This document shows positions 35,501 to 54,995 of a stretch of 64,000 nucleotides of DNA, piece by piece. The DNA lies in assembly GCA_030141605.1 (NCBI GenBank), contig JAQGDQ010000112.1, positions 376,501 through 440,500 on the forward strand, written 5' to 3'. The notes below the pieces were generated by a model, which was not told the DNA's origin, searched no databases, and worked only from the letters and a program-made list of their open reading frames with translations. Positions within the stretch are counted from its first letter, which is position 1. Each line of letters begins with the position of its first letter. The position numbers and the translations under genes are program-made. This DNA is from Tubiluchus corallicola. Lineage: Eukaryota; Priapulida; Priapulimorpha; Priapulimorphida; Tubiluchidae.

Positions 35501-35989
35501 AATATCAGCTGAACAGCTTGTTAGTTGTTTGCTAACGCGACCTGTTGTAGCAAATTTAAAAAACTCGCTAATCAATTTTTACGCTTGCTATTGTATATTA
35601 AACGTAATGACTTCTCAATTCAAACATACTTTCTATAAAAACGAAATTAACAGTACCTATAAAGGAATAAATGGGAACTGGTGTGATAATACTTCTCTTC
35701 TATAATAAAGGCGGTTACCTACGCAACTTTCATTGTGCTATACGTGAGGCATAATTATAATAATCACATTTTGTATTTTTTCGTTTCCATTCTTGTCATA
35801 ATTATTAGCTCCGTCACGAATTTGGCGTGTAAGGGAACCATAATCAGTGAAATCGTCACTAGTTTAAGTTTTCTTAAACGAATATGGCAGCGTACATGAA
35901 TTTCGTCATAAGTTTGTGAATTCATGTAAATTTATGCAATGAAATACACAGTTCTAAAGTTTTGTCTGTTGGTGTTTAGTGTTTTAAGC
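32555..35989. other. Intergenic region between divergent anosmin-like and ARH3 copy 3 genes
   Basis: Should contain both promoters. AT-rich, with stops in all frames and no clear gene. The segment 34330-34700 has broken coding-like fragments that I cannot assign to a family. Confidence 0.5.
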
Positions 35990-36383
35990 ATGGAACTTTT
36001 GCTGGTGAGTCATTCGAATTAGAATTGTAATTTTTTATTCAGATGGTTTGTATTACTAAGTTTAGTTCATAATGGCTTGTATTCTAAATCATGTACTCAG
36101 CTAGTATACGCCTTGCTGATATAAACTGGCTTTTATTTGAAGCTCAGCCAGTGAAGATAAGTATTGGATATTGCGCTTTATCGGTCTGTGGTGGTGTCAT
36201 GATTTTATAGTTCATAAACTTTTTTACTGTTGGTATGCGCCTGCGGCAGTTTAAATGTGTTTGAGCTCTATTAAAGCTCTTAACACGTTACCAATGAAGT
36301 GAGTTCTATAATTATCATTCGCTTACTTCTCATTGCAGATGTATACACCATTGCAAATGGAAGATTTGCCGATTCAGGGATAG
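35990..36383 (+). promoter_or_regulatory. Candidate 5'UTR exon and intron of ARH3 copy 3, with a spliced 20-codon uORF
   Basis: CTG|GTGAGT at 36004/36005 and TCATTGCAG|AT at 36338/36339 form a plausible intron (36005-36338). If spliced, an ATG at 35990 opens a short frame of five codons joined to fifteen more, ending in a stop at 36381-36383. That stop is 38 bases before the ARH3 start at 36422. Transcript evidence is needed; the splice sites are merely consistent. Confidence 0.35.
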
Positions 36384-36421
36384 TCGCATTACAGAACGTC
36401 AGAACACCTGCAACTTGAAGC

Positions 36422-39400
36422 ATGCTGCCAGCTTATTTTAGCGGCTGCTTGGTGGGTGCACTTGTTGGAGACTGCCTTGGTGCTCCATTTGAGTTTGAGT
36501 CACGCAGCAAAGCGATTCAAGACATCAAAAAATTTTTGGAAAATGTTGAGTCACTGGAAGGTGGTAAGTTTATGATTATTTGCATAATTACTTAAAAATT
36601 CAAGCAGTGACATAGGCATAGACATTTTATTTATCTCCCCATTTACACCATAATACAAATAGACTATTATTGTTATAGTTATTAATTAAAAAGGATAAAT
36701 TATGCATAAGGGAAAGCGTTTGGGGGGTGCAGGAGAAAGGGTAGCAAAAGACCAATTAGTCATTAAGTCAGCTACCTTTCTCAGGTTAGTGTAACTTGTA
36801 AAAAATTTGTAGCCCTGCTAATTAAAAGGTGTAATACAATTATGTAGTAGGTTAAGAAAATCAACTGTTAACATAAATTTATGGGGGAAGAAATTAAACT
36901 TGAGAGCGAAATAACTATATAGGCTATGCAACAAAGAAGCATTAAAATAAAAATGAATAATATGAAATGATGATTAACAAAATATGTAAAGCATTTAACT
37001 AACTGATTAACATATAAAACAAACTAGAAAAAAGACAGACCAAAAGAAAAAATAAAACATAAATAATAAATCAGTGAAGGAAACAAAATATGCATGATGA
37101 AATCAAACAAAATATAAATATGCAATAGTGTTTAATCAAATTATGTTAAGCATAATGATAAAGTACTATGGAACACAAGAACTTGTGCAGAAAAATGGAG
37201 TAAACGACTTATGTAATGAAATATGAGTATGTGACTAAATAGGCAATATGGCTCAATAAAACTTAATGATAACAGTGAAACAATGAGCAAAATAATTATA
37301 ATAAAGCGAATATATATGAAGTGAGAAAAGCAGAACTATATGATAGAGAACTATTTAGTATTTTCTCATTTTAAAACACGTTCCACACAGAGCATTTTTG
37401 CAAGGAGAACTGATTGAACGTATCACGAAGATGAAGTAGAATATCTTGGTTATGTAATAAATGATAATTGTAAAGATGATGCTGATATTTTGAATTCCAC
37501 ATCGACATCAATGTCAATCGACAAAATGTTCATGCGGATGTTTCAACAGCACAAAAGGAGCTGCTTATCACAGTACAAAATTTTCTCACAAATTGCACCT
37601 GTTTTATATGAGACCTAATATTCTTTGCAGAAATTTCAGTTTATTGTTCCATTGATGTCAAGAATGTTCTGTTTAAGTCTTATTGTTCGTCTTTTTACTG
37701 TTCGAACCTCTGGATGAGTTTTAATCTTGGTACTCTTCGAAAGTAAAAAGTGGCTACTATTTTGCATTGACAGTATTTTTGCTCACACCGGTCAGGGGCT
37801 TCACAGGTTCACAGTGTCTAGAATATGAGCAAAAATAGCTGTAATCCTTTTAAATATTTATCTTACCAATCCTCTGTCCTTTGTGTAAATATTTATTTTG
37901 TAGGTCTTGTAGTAGTAGTTTTAATTAACGTTTTTTACTGTTCTATCATGGTACTATTTATGTACTGAAACAAATAAATATCAAACAAATAAATAATAAA
38001 ATTTTGTAGCCAAACTTCACAAGTATATAAGTAGTATGTCTGTAAGAGATTTTTCTTATTCTTATTTCGTCATATTTTTAACAGGTAGTCTCAATTACAC
38101 AGATGACACTGCGATGACAAGATCAGTAGCGAACTCACTTATCGAAAACGAAGGATTCGATGCAAATAATTTGGCAAAAAAATTTGCTGAAACTTACTAT
38201 GCTGACTTCACGTATCGACGCTACGGCAAAAATGTCATTTCTACTTTCTGTGATTTGTATGACAAAAAATACGGAGACGATGTGTTTCAGTCTGCGAGAG
38301 AGCAATTTGACGGGAGCGGGTCACATGGAAATGGCGGAGCAATGCGGGTTGCCCCAGTAGCACTCTTCTCATTATTTAACCTTGATCAACTAACCAAGGT
38401 TTGCATGATGAATCTTTAGCTTTAGACTTCGTTATATTGTTAAAACAGTGTTGTTTTAGCTGCTGCTACTGTTTGGTTATATTAATTAGTTCTCCACATT
38501 TTGAACTGTCTATGTGCTTGCATGTATAATATACTGCTCGGCAGGAAGCTACTGCATGTTCGTTCTTAGAAATGGGCAAAACTTGCTCACTTGTCATTTA
38601 CACATTGTTACGTAAATGCAAACAACTACTATGTGTCCTTGGGCTATAGCTAACTTAAGTGACTACAAACTGTAAAATTTTTAATCAGTGACTAACGTGT
38701 GAATCATAACGACCGATAACATTGATGATGATAATGTTGATGGTGGTAATGTTGATGGTGGTAATGTTGATGATGATAATGTTGATGGTGGTAATGATAA
38801 ATCTTTCATTAGGCCTGTTTTTGTGGGCTCAATACATCAATATTAAAAATGAAATCTATCTAAAAAATGAATACACACATAAATACACACTGTACACAAT
38901 TGCAAAAGCAGCAGTAAAAATTATATACAAACAAACAAATGCATGCATATGCAGCATATTGATGAATACGTTAAATTGTCCAAAATATATACACAAACTG
39001 TATAGGAAGTAAATCCTGTTGTAAGATGCCAATTTCTAAAGTTGTAGCAAGTTGTAGTAATAATCCAATTCAAATTATAATTAATTGTAAGTAATATTAT
39101 AATTAATTATACAAATTATACACTGTGATTATTCTCTGTATCTCTAACATATTAGTAAGCTAATGATGATCAGTAAACATACATAACATCCTAGAAGTCT
39201 AAGTTGTCATTTTATAGTGAAGTTTCCTTGGCTAGTCAAAAAGCAAATTGGAAAGCAAGTCTCAAATAGTCTGCTTGAGTTTTCTACTTGCAGATTTAAT
39301 GGGGTACCAGTTAGTACAGTATCGTTCCCCATTTCGATGTCTTGCAGCTGAGAAACTGACAAAGAATGTTAGAAATTAGATAGAAGCTTAAGAGCAACAA

Positions 39401-42400
39401 CTGCAGTGGCAGAACTATATAAATGAGCTAGTGTCTTGAATGGCATTCGTTTATTGGCACGGTGTTATGGTCTGTGTGTATTTTAAGTCTAAGTCATTTA
39501 ATTTATAGATAGCAAAGGAGAGTGCACAAATCACACATGCTAACAAATTAGGATACAATGGTGCAATACTTCAATGCTTTGCAGTACAACAGGCTCTCAT
39601 GTTAGCTAGAGAATGCCGCAGTGCTGATGTATCATTTGTGGATAATTTGCTGAGAAAGATGAGTGCCGTTGAAGCGTAAATTTATAAATAAATGTTGACA
39701 AAAACATTTCAAATAAAGCATTCACCTGTGACCAGTGTTGGTAAAACCTGCTTTTAGCACTACAACAAAGTGACTAAGTGTAATAGTGAATATGTTTTTT
39801 TTGTATTTTGTTAAGAATACTTAAATGGAATCATTCGATTGTGATGCTAAAAATTGATTTTATCAAGGTTTTGTTTATAACATCTAAAGAAGTAAGTTAT
39901 TTGCTTTGGAAGTAGTTATTGTGCTTTTCTTTCATGCACGATAAAAAACGACTCTTTGAAATGAACACTTATTTCTTAAAATAAAACATTTTCACTAATA
40001 TGGGAATTCTATCTGCTTGGCCCATTTTTATTCCTTGAAAACAGCTTTGAAGTCATGGTTTGTATCAGTGCTGCTACTGTACAAGATTGACTGTGAGAAC
40101 AAAAATTGGGCAAATTTAAGGTTGAAGATTTAATTTCGTAGCATAATACTGTATCTTCATGTGATTTCACCACAAATGTGTGCTATATCAGAAATGAACT
40201 GTGAGGTACAGCACCTGTTTCTTATGCAATGCACTTTCATGATTCAAGTGCTGTGTCCATCTAACTAGCAAATGGCAAAATGCCGGTAATAAAGTGTGAC
40301 GTGAAATTAAACTTCCGTGGTAATAATTCTCTCACTTTTCAATATTAGAAGACAATTATGTTCTGTTTCAATATTTTATACATTGGATTAATTTGAACTA
40401 CAGTTTTAAAATTAGATTCTGTTTCACTTTAATTGTTTAATATTATTCTGATTCTTAAATTGACAGAATTCATATATGTAGATTCTTTTAATTTCCAAAA
40501 CATTATTTTTAGTTATATCTGGTAGTTTAGAATCCTAAGTGATTTACGAAAGCTATTAATTGCTGTCAGTGTCATAAATCGATGCATTTGGATGTGAAAT
40601 TTTGATACTCTTATTTGTTGAAATAAGAAAGAAAGTCTTATTTCATTTAGTGTTGCTGACGTAAAGGCAGAAGTCATGGTTTCATCAGATCAGCCATTTT
40701 GTGAACAGTTACAGAAAGTAAAACAACTATATGAACAAACTAAAACTACCAGGGAAACTGTGCGTGATGAATTAGGTAATCTGAAAACAATATTTTTCCA
40801 ACCCCGTTAATAATCATCATCATCTCATAATTAGCATGTTCATAATCTGTTTCCTCCAAAAGAAAAACATAATATCTTAGATGCAGAAAATGTTTATTTT
40901 CTAGACCCAAATTAAAGGGCAACCAATACTTTTATAATAGATACATTTTTAGTGTAGATTACCATTAATATTTTATGTTTTACTGTTTTTTTTTATTTAA
41001 ATTAATTTAATACAAAAATTTTACTCTGTTTTATACACATTTTAGTACCCAAAGATTTGTTTTAATTAAAGATTTTATTTGATGTATTATAAGTTTATTA
41101 GCAGCTGTATTTTAACTTGAAATATAAATTTGCTAGTTTAAATATTGTTCTCAATTTATACTAATAACTTCTATACTAATTTATACTAATTGTAAAGTAG
41201 CCATGGAGAATGGAAACTTTTTTTATAGAAACAAAAGACCTTCACTTACCTACCTACCTACATACCTACCCACCTACCTACCTACCTACCTGCCTACCTA
41301 CCTACCTACTTACTTGCTTACATATTCAACTACTGTAGTATGTGTAGTTGATGAAATATTGGCCTTTTTAGATTGTTTATGGACGTGTTAACTGGTAGAT
41401 TTGAGTTCAATCATAATGACTTTTTTATGATAACTGATAAATGTGAGTTTACTGATGATGAGTTTTATGGACAATGTTATATGAATGGGCAGTACACTAA
41501 GCTATTAAGCAGAACAACAAAGTGAGTGAGTTTGTTAATCATGAGTACAAGAAGTGATACAACAAAAGTTTACATGAGCTAAGCTTTTTTAATGTGTTGC
41601 TTACAGGTGTGGACGTTTCTGCCCTCAGGTCTGTACCTGCGGCTATCTACACATTCCTCAAGTGTCTGCAACCTGTTGACGACCTCAGGAAATTAGATGT
41701 AAGTTCATTGAAATTTTTTCAGTAATCAAATATTTTGTGTTTTGATATTATTTTTATGCTATTACTGAGAAATCCTTTCTTTATGCGCTGCATTCTAGTT
41801 CACAGGTTGCCTAATGGTGTGGAAAATTATCCATGTATGTCCTTTGAAACTAACATTGCTACATTCTGATCCACATGCAGCAAAGTTAGCTATCTCACAC
41901 AATACTATAATCTATAAGATTATAATCTATAAGTCATTTACACAGTATTCTAACATTTTTATAACAGTTTGGCAATCTGTGAGCCTGATTCCAATGCCCA
42001 GTAAGAGGGTTCAAAGTTAGTTGCAGGTGAATAGTATTATTTTGTATTATTGAATACTTTTAGAGTTAGATTAGAATCTATCATGTTTTTGAGGATAATC
42101 TCTTAAAACGAGTCACTGAACTTAGACAATGAGAACAAGATGAATAGGCAAAGGTAATATGGAATGTTTTGTTTAAACTTTATTTATCACCATTAGCATC
42201 AATTCATTATCATTGTCATCACCATCACCATTGTCATTAGCATTAATATAACCATAGTTGTCATCATTATCATCGTCATCATTAGCATCGTCGTTATTGT
42301 TTTCTTGCATCTGTTTGCTTCGCTCCATTTAACGTATTTTTTTGTTGTTGTTTATGTCATTAATTTAGTCATATCCATGTTGAGCGTAGCTCATAAGTTT

Positions 42401-42973
42401 CTTCTGCTGCTCCCATAGCACTGTAATGCATTGTTAATTTGTAATTTTATAACTTTTATTTCTGTGTTGTGTTAAATGGATGAATAAATAAATCTAAATG
42501 TAAATCAAATTTATTTATAGTGGATTTATAAATAAAGTTTAAACTAAACATTCCATATTACCACTGACTATTCCGCTCGTTAACACCTTGTAAGTCCAGT
42601 GACTCATATGGAATGTTTTCTCGGTAGTCATTATCTATTTACTAACAATATTTACCAACTAACTAGTCATTAAACAGGCAAAGTTTAACTATCACAGCCA
42701 AACACATGTTGTCCTCGCATTCTTTATCGTCATGAGTGTCCTTGTAAACCGATTTTCTATTTTTTTCAGAAGGGTAATCCATTCTCTAGAACGATACTGT
42801 ATGCCATATCACTAGGCGGCGACACCGACACAATTGCGTCTATGGCAGGAGCAATTGCCGGCGCTTATTATGGGATAGAATCTATCCCGAAAGTTTGGCA
42901 AGAAAAGTGTGAAGGTGTGAAAGAGGCAAAGAGACAAGCAGAACAATTGCATAAACTTGCGTCAACATTATGA
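36422..42973 (+). CDS. ADPRS: ADP-ribosylhydrolase 3 (ARH3/ADPRS), diverged copy 3
   Basis: Exons: 36422-36563, 38085-38398, 39509-39675, 40651-40775, 41607-41698, 42770-42973, giving 347 residues. The catalytic set is intact: E24 (GAPFE), D54/D55 (YTDDTAM) and D298/D300/T301 (GGDTDTI), plus GSHGNGGAMR, in which the usual tyrosine is histidine. It starts directly at the core (MLPAYFSGCLVGALVGD) and lacks the N-terminal KCFSG extension of copies 1 and 2. Exons 2 and 3 of the other copies are one exon here (314 bases); the other intron positions and phases are shared. Most exons look only about 70-75% identical to copy 1, but the last is about 88%, and the 3' flank also matches (see findings). 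AATAAA signals occur at about 43406-43432. Confidence 0.92.
37420..37760 (+). pseudogene. LINE reverse-transcriptase relic in intron 1 of ARH3 copy 3
   Basis: HEDEVEYLGYVINDNCKDDADI at about 37422-37487 (shown in part: EYLGYVINDN) and SIDVKNVLFKSYCSSFYCSN at about 37648-37712 resemble the connection/thumb part of non-LTR reverse transcriptases ('YLGhii.ddl.Dd.DI...' and 'vk..LFksYC..fYc..LW'). The two parts are in different frames. The copy is broken and lacks the catalytic core. Confidence 0.6.
38720..38798. repeat. Minisatellite of GATGATAATGTTGATGGTGG type
   Basis: About three to four imperfect units of TGATGGTGGTAATGT / TGATGATAATGT in the intron after exon 2 of ARH3 copy 3. It produces a Met/Val-rich ORF that is not a gene. 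Confidence 0.85.
41246..41320. repeat. CCTA tetranucleotide microsatellite
   Basis: An (ACCT)n tract with a few variants in the intron before exon 5 of ARH3 copy 3. It creates a Tyr-Leu-Pro-Thr repeat ORF that is not a gene. Confidence 0.9.
42110..42605. mobile_element. ~496-bp foldback element with ~80-bp inverted arms
   Basis: Left GGTAATATGGAATGTTTTG and onward (42152-42185) is the reverse complement of 42528-42561 with one mismatch in 34 bases. Outward, GAGTCACTG at 42110 and CAGTGACTC ending 42605 close the arms, with a less conserved segment between. The centre holds a (CAT)n-rich minisatellite (about 42190-42300) and sequence like a LINE 3' end. It lies in the last intron of ARH3 copy 3, about 165 bp before the final exon. 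No target duplication is seen. Confidence 0.6.
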
Positions 42974-43468
42974 GTGACTAACTAATGATGCCTACTATGA
43001 TACACTGAAAATCAAACCACGGGACACAGTTTCAAGTGAAAAACACACTCACTTTCGTAGCCATCAAAACTAGCTTTATGGAATATTTTAAGTGTGCCTT
43101 ACAGGTGGTTTCACACTTACAGTCAACAAACTAATTACTGTGTGACTGTACTTTATAAACTAAAGCGGTATTCGGCAAGCCGGAATCACATAAATCATTA
43201 GCATCAACCTTCAAGAACTGGTAGGATATATTCCTAAGGTGTGAATGAGACAAAGTTAAGCGGCAAAGTTATTCAATTTTAGATATGAAACGGATTTGAA
43301 ATGATGACTAGATCCATTTTGCTGAGCTTAGAATGTGCTATGTACTAGGATTTACTAAAAGCCATTACTTGAGTTAACTTTTCTGTACAAGAACTGTACA
43401 AGTGACAAAATAAAATTATGCACTCTAATAAATGTATCAAATTTTTTAAAACTATTTTGTATGGCAGC

Positions 43469-44107
43469 CAGCGGCAGATTATGATTTTATGGGCCTTAGG
43501 CTTGAGCTTGGAACGGGCCTTTTAAATTTTGCTCCACTGCTGAGCTGACGTGTTTTTGTGGGGCTCTCGTCGTTTGTAAGTTTGTTTAATTTTGTGAGTT
43601 TTTGTTTACATATGTGTTAGAATGTACTTGTGTATGATGGTTTCAAACTGCAGTGGGGAACGATCATTCTCTGCTCTGAAAAGCATAAAAACTTATTTAC
43701 GGTCATCTCTAAAGGATGACAAATTAAACAATTTATCACTGATGCATATTGAGTCAGATATGTTGAAAAAAATGGACTTTTCAGAAATTATAACTGACTT
43801 TGCCCCCAGAAAAAATTCGGAAACTGAAATTTTGAACTTAAACTGTGTAAACGTGAATTGTGTAAACTTAAATTGTGTAAACTTAAATTGTGTAAACTTG
43901 ATTTGCATAAACTTGATTTGTGTAAACGCGATTTGAAATATAGTGACTGACTTTTGAAAAAAAAACTTTTTTCTAATTTTATTTTGGCGGGCCCCTTGCT
44001 CTTTTGTCAATTTATTTTTTTTACAAAAATTTTTTTTTCGTTTTATTTTGCCGGGCACCTTTTGATCCCGGGCCTTAGGCTTCAGCCTATAGGGCTATCC
44101 GCTACAG
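43469..44107 (+). mobile_element. 639-bp hAT element with transposase C-terminal remnant
   Basis: An 8-bp duplication ATGGCAGC (43461-43468 and 44108-44115) flanks the element. The left end CAGCGGCAGATTATGATTTT and the right end (ATAGGGCTATCCGCTACAG) are imperfect inverted repeats of hAT type, continued by GGGCCTTAGGCTT at both ends. Inside, 43622-43810 encodes SNCSGERSFSALKSIKTYLR and the following helix, the hAT-family dimerisation domain at the transposase C-terminus. The rest of the transposase is missing, so it cannot move itself. It sits 0.5 kb after the ARH3 copy 3 stop codon. Confidence 0.8.
43838..43936. repeat. 15-bp minisatellite TGTGTAAACTTAAAT
   Basis: About seven imperfect units of a 15-bp repeat extend the transposase remnant frame with Asn-Leu-Asn-Cys-Val repeats. 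It lies inside the hAT element and probably arose by slippage after the element decayed. Confidence 0.85.
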
Positions 44108-44115
44108 ATGGCAGC

Positions 44116-44650
44116 TCGTTTTTATGGTAAAATGATTTGTACCCGATGTGTTGCAAATAGGGAGAAACCCACTTAGCAAGCTAAGTCGCTCTAAGTGTTT
44201 GATTTAAGCAAATATTAAACTGTTCTCATTTCAAGTTTTAAAGTTATCAGAAAAAATCTATCAGATTTCACTTGAAACAACCTGTGTTTAGTATAAAGAA
44301 GTTATGTGTGTTGGTAATTTTTCTTAGTATGTGCATACAATTGTATGTATGTGTAATAGTTTTAATTTTGTCAGGTCCTTGTTATGAACTCCGCTCAATC
44401 AGGTTTTTCTGTATAACACATACTAGTGTCTGATGTATTACAAAACACTTGCAGACAAATCACGAAGTTATGTACACAGTTTGTTAATGAAACTAAAGTT
44501 CCACAACTTTGCTACAACTCACACGTGAACTTTTTACAAGAGTACAGTTTTGTTCATTTTAGCATAATATAACTATTTTCAAAAAATCAAAAGTTTATGT
44601 AACAACATTTACAGTATGCATTTGTACGTTTTCAGCACATAAAAATCTTA
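44116..44650. other. Intergenic, nothing recognised
   Basis: AT-rich sequence with stops in all frames between the hAT element and the LINE relic. Confidence 0.5.
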
Positions 44651-44654
44651 AAGC

Positions 44655-44985
44655 TATGCATCGCGATTGGTAGTATAATTACGGTTAATTACAAATTCAT
44701 TATTGATGAGATGGATATAGATACCTTCCCAAACTGTGTGTTAAGTAGGTGTCTTCACGAACAGGTTTGTCACAGTAAATGTGGTATTCTTAACGACATG
44801 ACTGTCTAGTCTATTTTTGAAGGAGTTTACACTAGTTGCTAAAACTACATGGTAAGGCAATCAATTTCATACACCTCCTAGTAAGAGAGTTACACGAGCA
44901 TACTGCTGTGAGTCCTTGATGCTATACAGTTCAAGAGTGGTATGGGAATGAATGTTAAAATGAAGAATAGATCAAAGCCACATTT
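44655..44985 (-). pseudogene. LINE (CR1/L2-like) reverse-transcriptase C-terminal relic
   Basis: On the minus strand the frame reads LPYHVVLATSVNSFKNRLD, preceded by a broken 'RV..LLGGV*N*LP' segment. This fits the 'R.iN.WN.LP..vV.a.SvnsFKnrLd' end of CR1/L2-type ORF2 proteins. Two stop codons stand where tryptophans are expected, so it is dead. The clade call is tentative. Confidence 0.55.
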
Positions 44986-46076
44986 AATTTATTTTGTAAA
45001 AACAATGTTTTCCTATCGTGAAGAATGAATAAAAAGTGTTAACCAAATTGTGTACATTTTATGATATATGTATGATGGGCTGTAGGTAAAATGGCACAGT
45101 AACAATGACATTTTTAGCTGTGACATTTTCACTGAGCACTGTACTATGTGAAAATGAGATACAAATGCAATACGGATTAAACTTGAGTTTTCAACTGGTG
45201 CACTTGTGGATGTGACCTGTTGCTCAGGATTTCATTGTGATACAAGTACATTGTACGTAATCAGTGGTCGTAAGAAACGATCATATTGTTTGCTTTCATA
45301 TGCAAAAGTAAATTTAAAAGGTTTTTCATATTGTTGCTACTCGCGTGACTGAAAGCGAAAAATGAGAAAAGTTAGTGGTAAAATATTTCTAAAAAAGAAC
45401 TTATATAGGTATAGTGTGAGTATAGAAAGAAAAAAGGTATAGTGTTAATATAAAAAATAATAAACTGCTTCTTTTGTGATCAACCCTTACTTTAAATGCT
45501 TCAAAATTAAAAAAGTGCTAGTATGTTGCGTTGTGTACCATGTAGAGTCGCATGAAATTTTGGAACTCTACAGAATGCCCACTTCACCGACTGTTTAAAC
45601 GGTAAAAGACATCAGAATGCTCTTTATGTCTCAAAAATATTTTATTTTTTCCTACAGAAGTTTTTGTCCATCAGGGGTTTCTTCAGTTGTATTCGTCAGG
45701 CCAGTTATCTTATTATCAAGCCACTTACTCTTTGTTGCCCTACACACTACCCCTCGAGTAACACGTAAACTGCCAACCTGCCAAGTGTACGATGCTGCCA
45801 AATCTGAGTTTATGTTTATCAAAAATTTAGTTTGTAGTCTACTAACAATCCAAGATGCGCTTCTTCAGTAACTTCTGGTAACTCAGCATCTCCAAAGCTG
45901 CATTCAGCAAGATTAGTCTGACTATCTACATGAATCACTTTTCATTTGCGATCCTGTGTGTTAATCTGCTATCTGTGAGCAAATGCAGGGATTTGATGCT
46001 CAGAGGCAGTGTTTAGAGAACATTCCAAAATTTTACGGGTAATCTCTGCATGGTACATCGTCCAAAAGATGGCTCA
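44986..46076. other. Intergenic, nothing recognised
   Basis: An 84-codon + ORF at 45617-45871 has no motif I recognise. The remainder is AT-rich and full of stops. Confidence 0.5.
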
Positions 46077-46084
46077 CTTAAAAC

Positions 46085-46543
46085 CAGTGGTGGCTCATGT
46101 ATAGCCACTGTGGAACTGTAGCACCCCCTATTTTCACTTGATACTATCAATAACATTCAATATAATGAGTCTTTTTCCTTTAATTCTTTCTTTATACTTG
46201 TACGAAACCAGAGCATGTGGCGGACGTTAGGTATAGAGAGCGCTGTCACTCATACAGTGCCAACACTGTATTGCAAGTAGCGTTTATTTTTGTCTCAGCG
46301 TACGTTGTGCTTAAAAACTATGTACCTTATTCTTGAATGTGATAAAGTGTCTAATTCTTCGTTTTCTTCGTTTTTTTATTTTATAGAAAATTTAGATAAT
46401 TTAATCATGGCCTTCTTACATCCCCAAAAAATAAGTTGTGTTGCTGTAACTGAACTTCAACACTGTTTTACACAATATTAAAACAACAGCACACATTTTC
46501 TGAAGCAGCACCCCCACTAATCTTAGCTACGAGCCTAGTACTG
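46085..46543. mobile_element. 459-bp hAT-like non-autonomous element
   Basis: Exact 8-bp flanks CTTAAAAC (46077-46084 and 46544-46551). The ends are CAGTGGTGGCTCATGTA and, as reverse complement of the right end, CAGTACTAGGCTCGTAGC: short imperfect inverted repeats starting CAGT, as in hAT elements. GCACCCCC occurs near both ends. The internal 63-codon ORF (46290-46481) has no recognisable domain. The element lies about 350 bp upstream of the CSN4 start codon and may be in its promoter region. Confidence 0.75.
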
Positions 46544-46890
46544 CTTAAAACAAATATTTACCTATTGAGAGATGCTTAACATGAACAGTCATGTTTTCAC
46601 TTTCTGATGAGTACGTGAATCTGTCTAGGGGTATTGTGTATTGCATAAATGTACATTTTGCAAATTATTTATCATTGTTCTTCATTTGAAGTCTGTTGCA
46701 TTTCAAGGCTTGATTGTGTTCCTGTTTTCTCTAGACACTAAGTGTGTCCTGGAATATTTATTTAAACATTTTGTGTGTACGTACCAAATCTGTCTAATAA
46801 AATATGAATAATTTTGTTTGTTTGTTTTTTTGTTGAAATTCAGGTTGCTGATGTAACAGGTACAGTTTTGTTCATGTAATCTGTTTTATC

Positions 46891-54995
<8,105 letters not shown>

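Noticed and set aside
41203-41391. ORF with Leu-Pro-Thr-Tyr repeats
   Set aside because: Product of a CCTA tetranucleotide repeat inside an intron of ARH3 copy 3.
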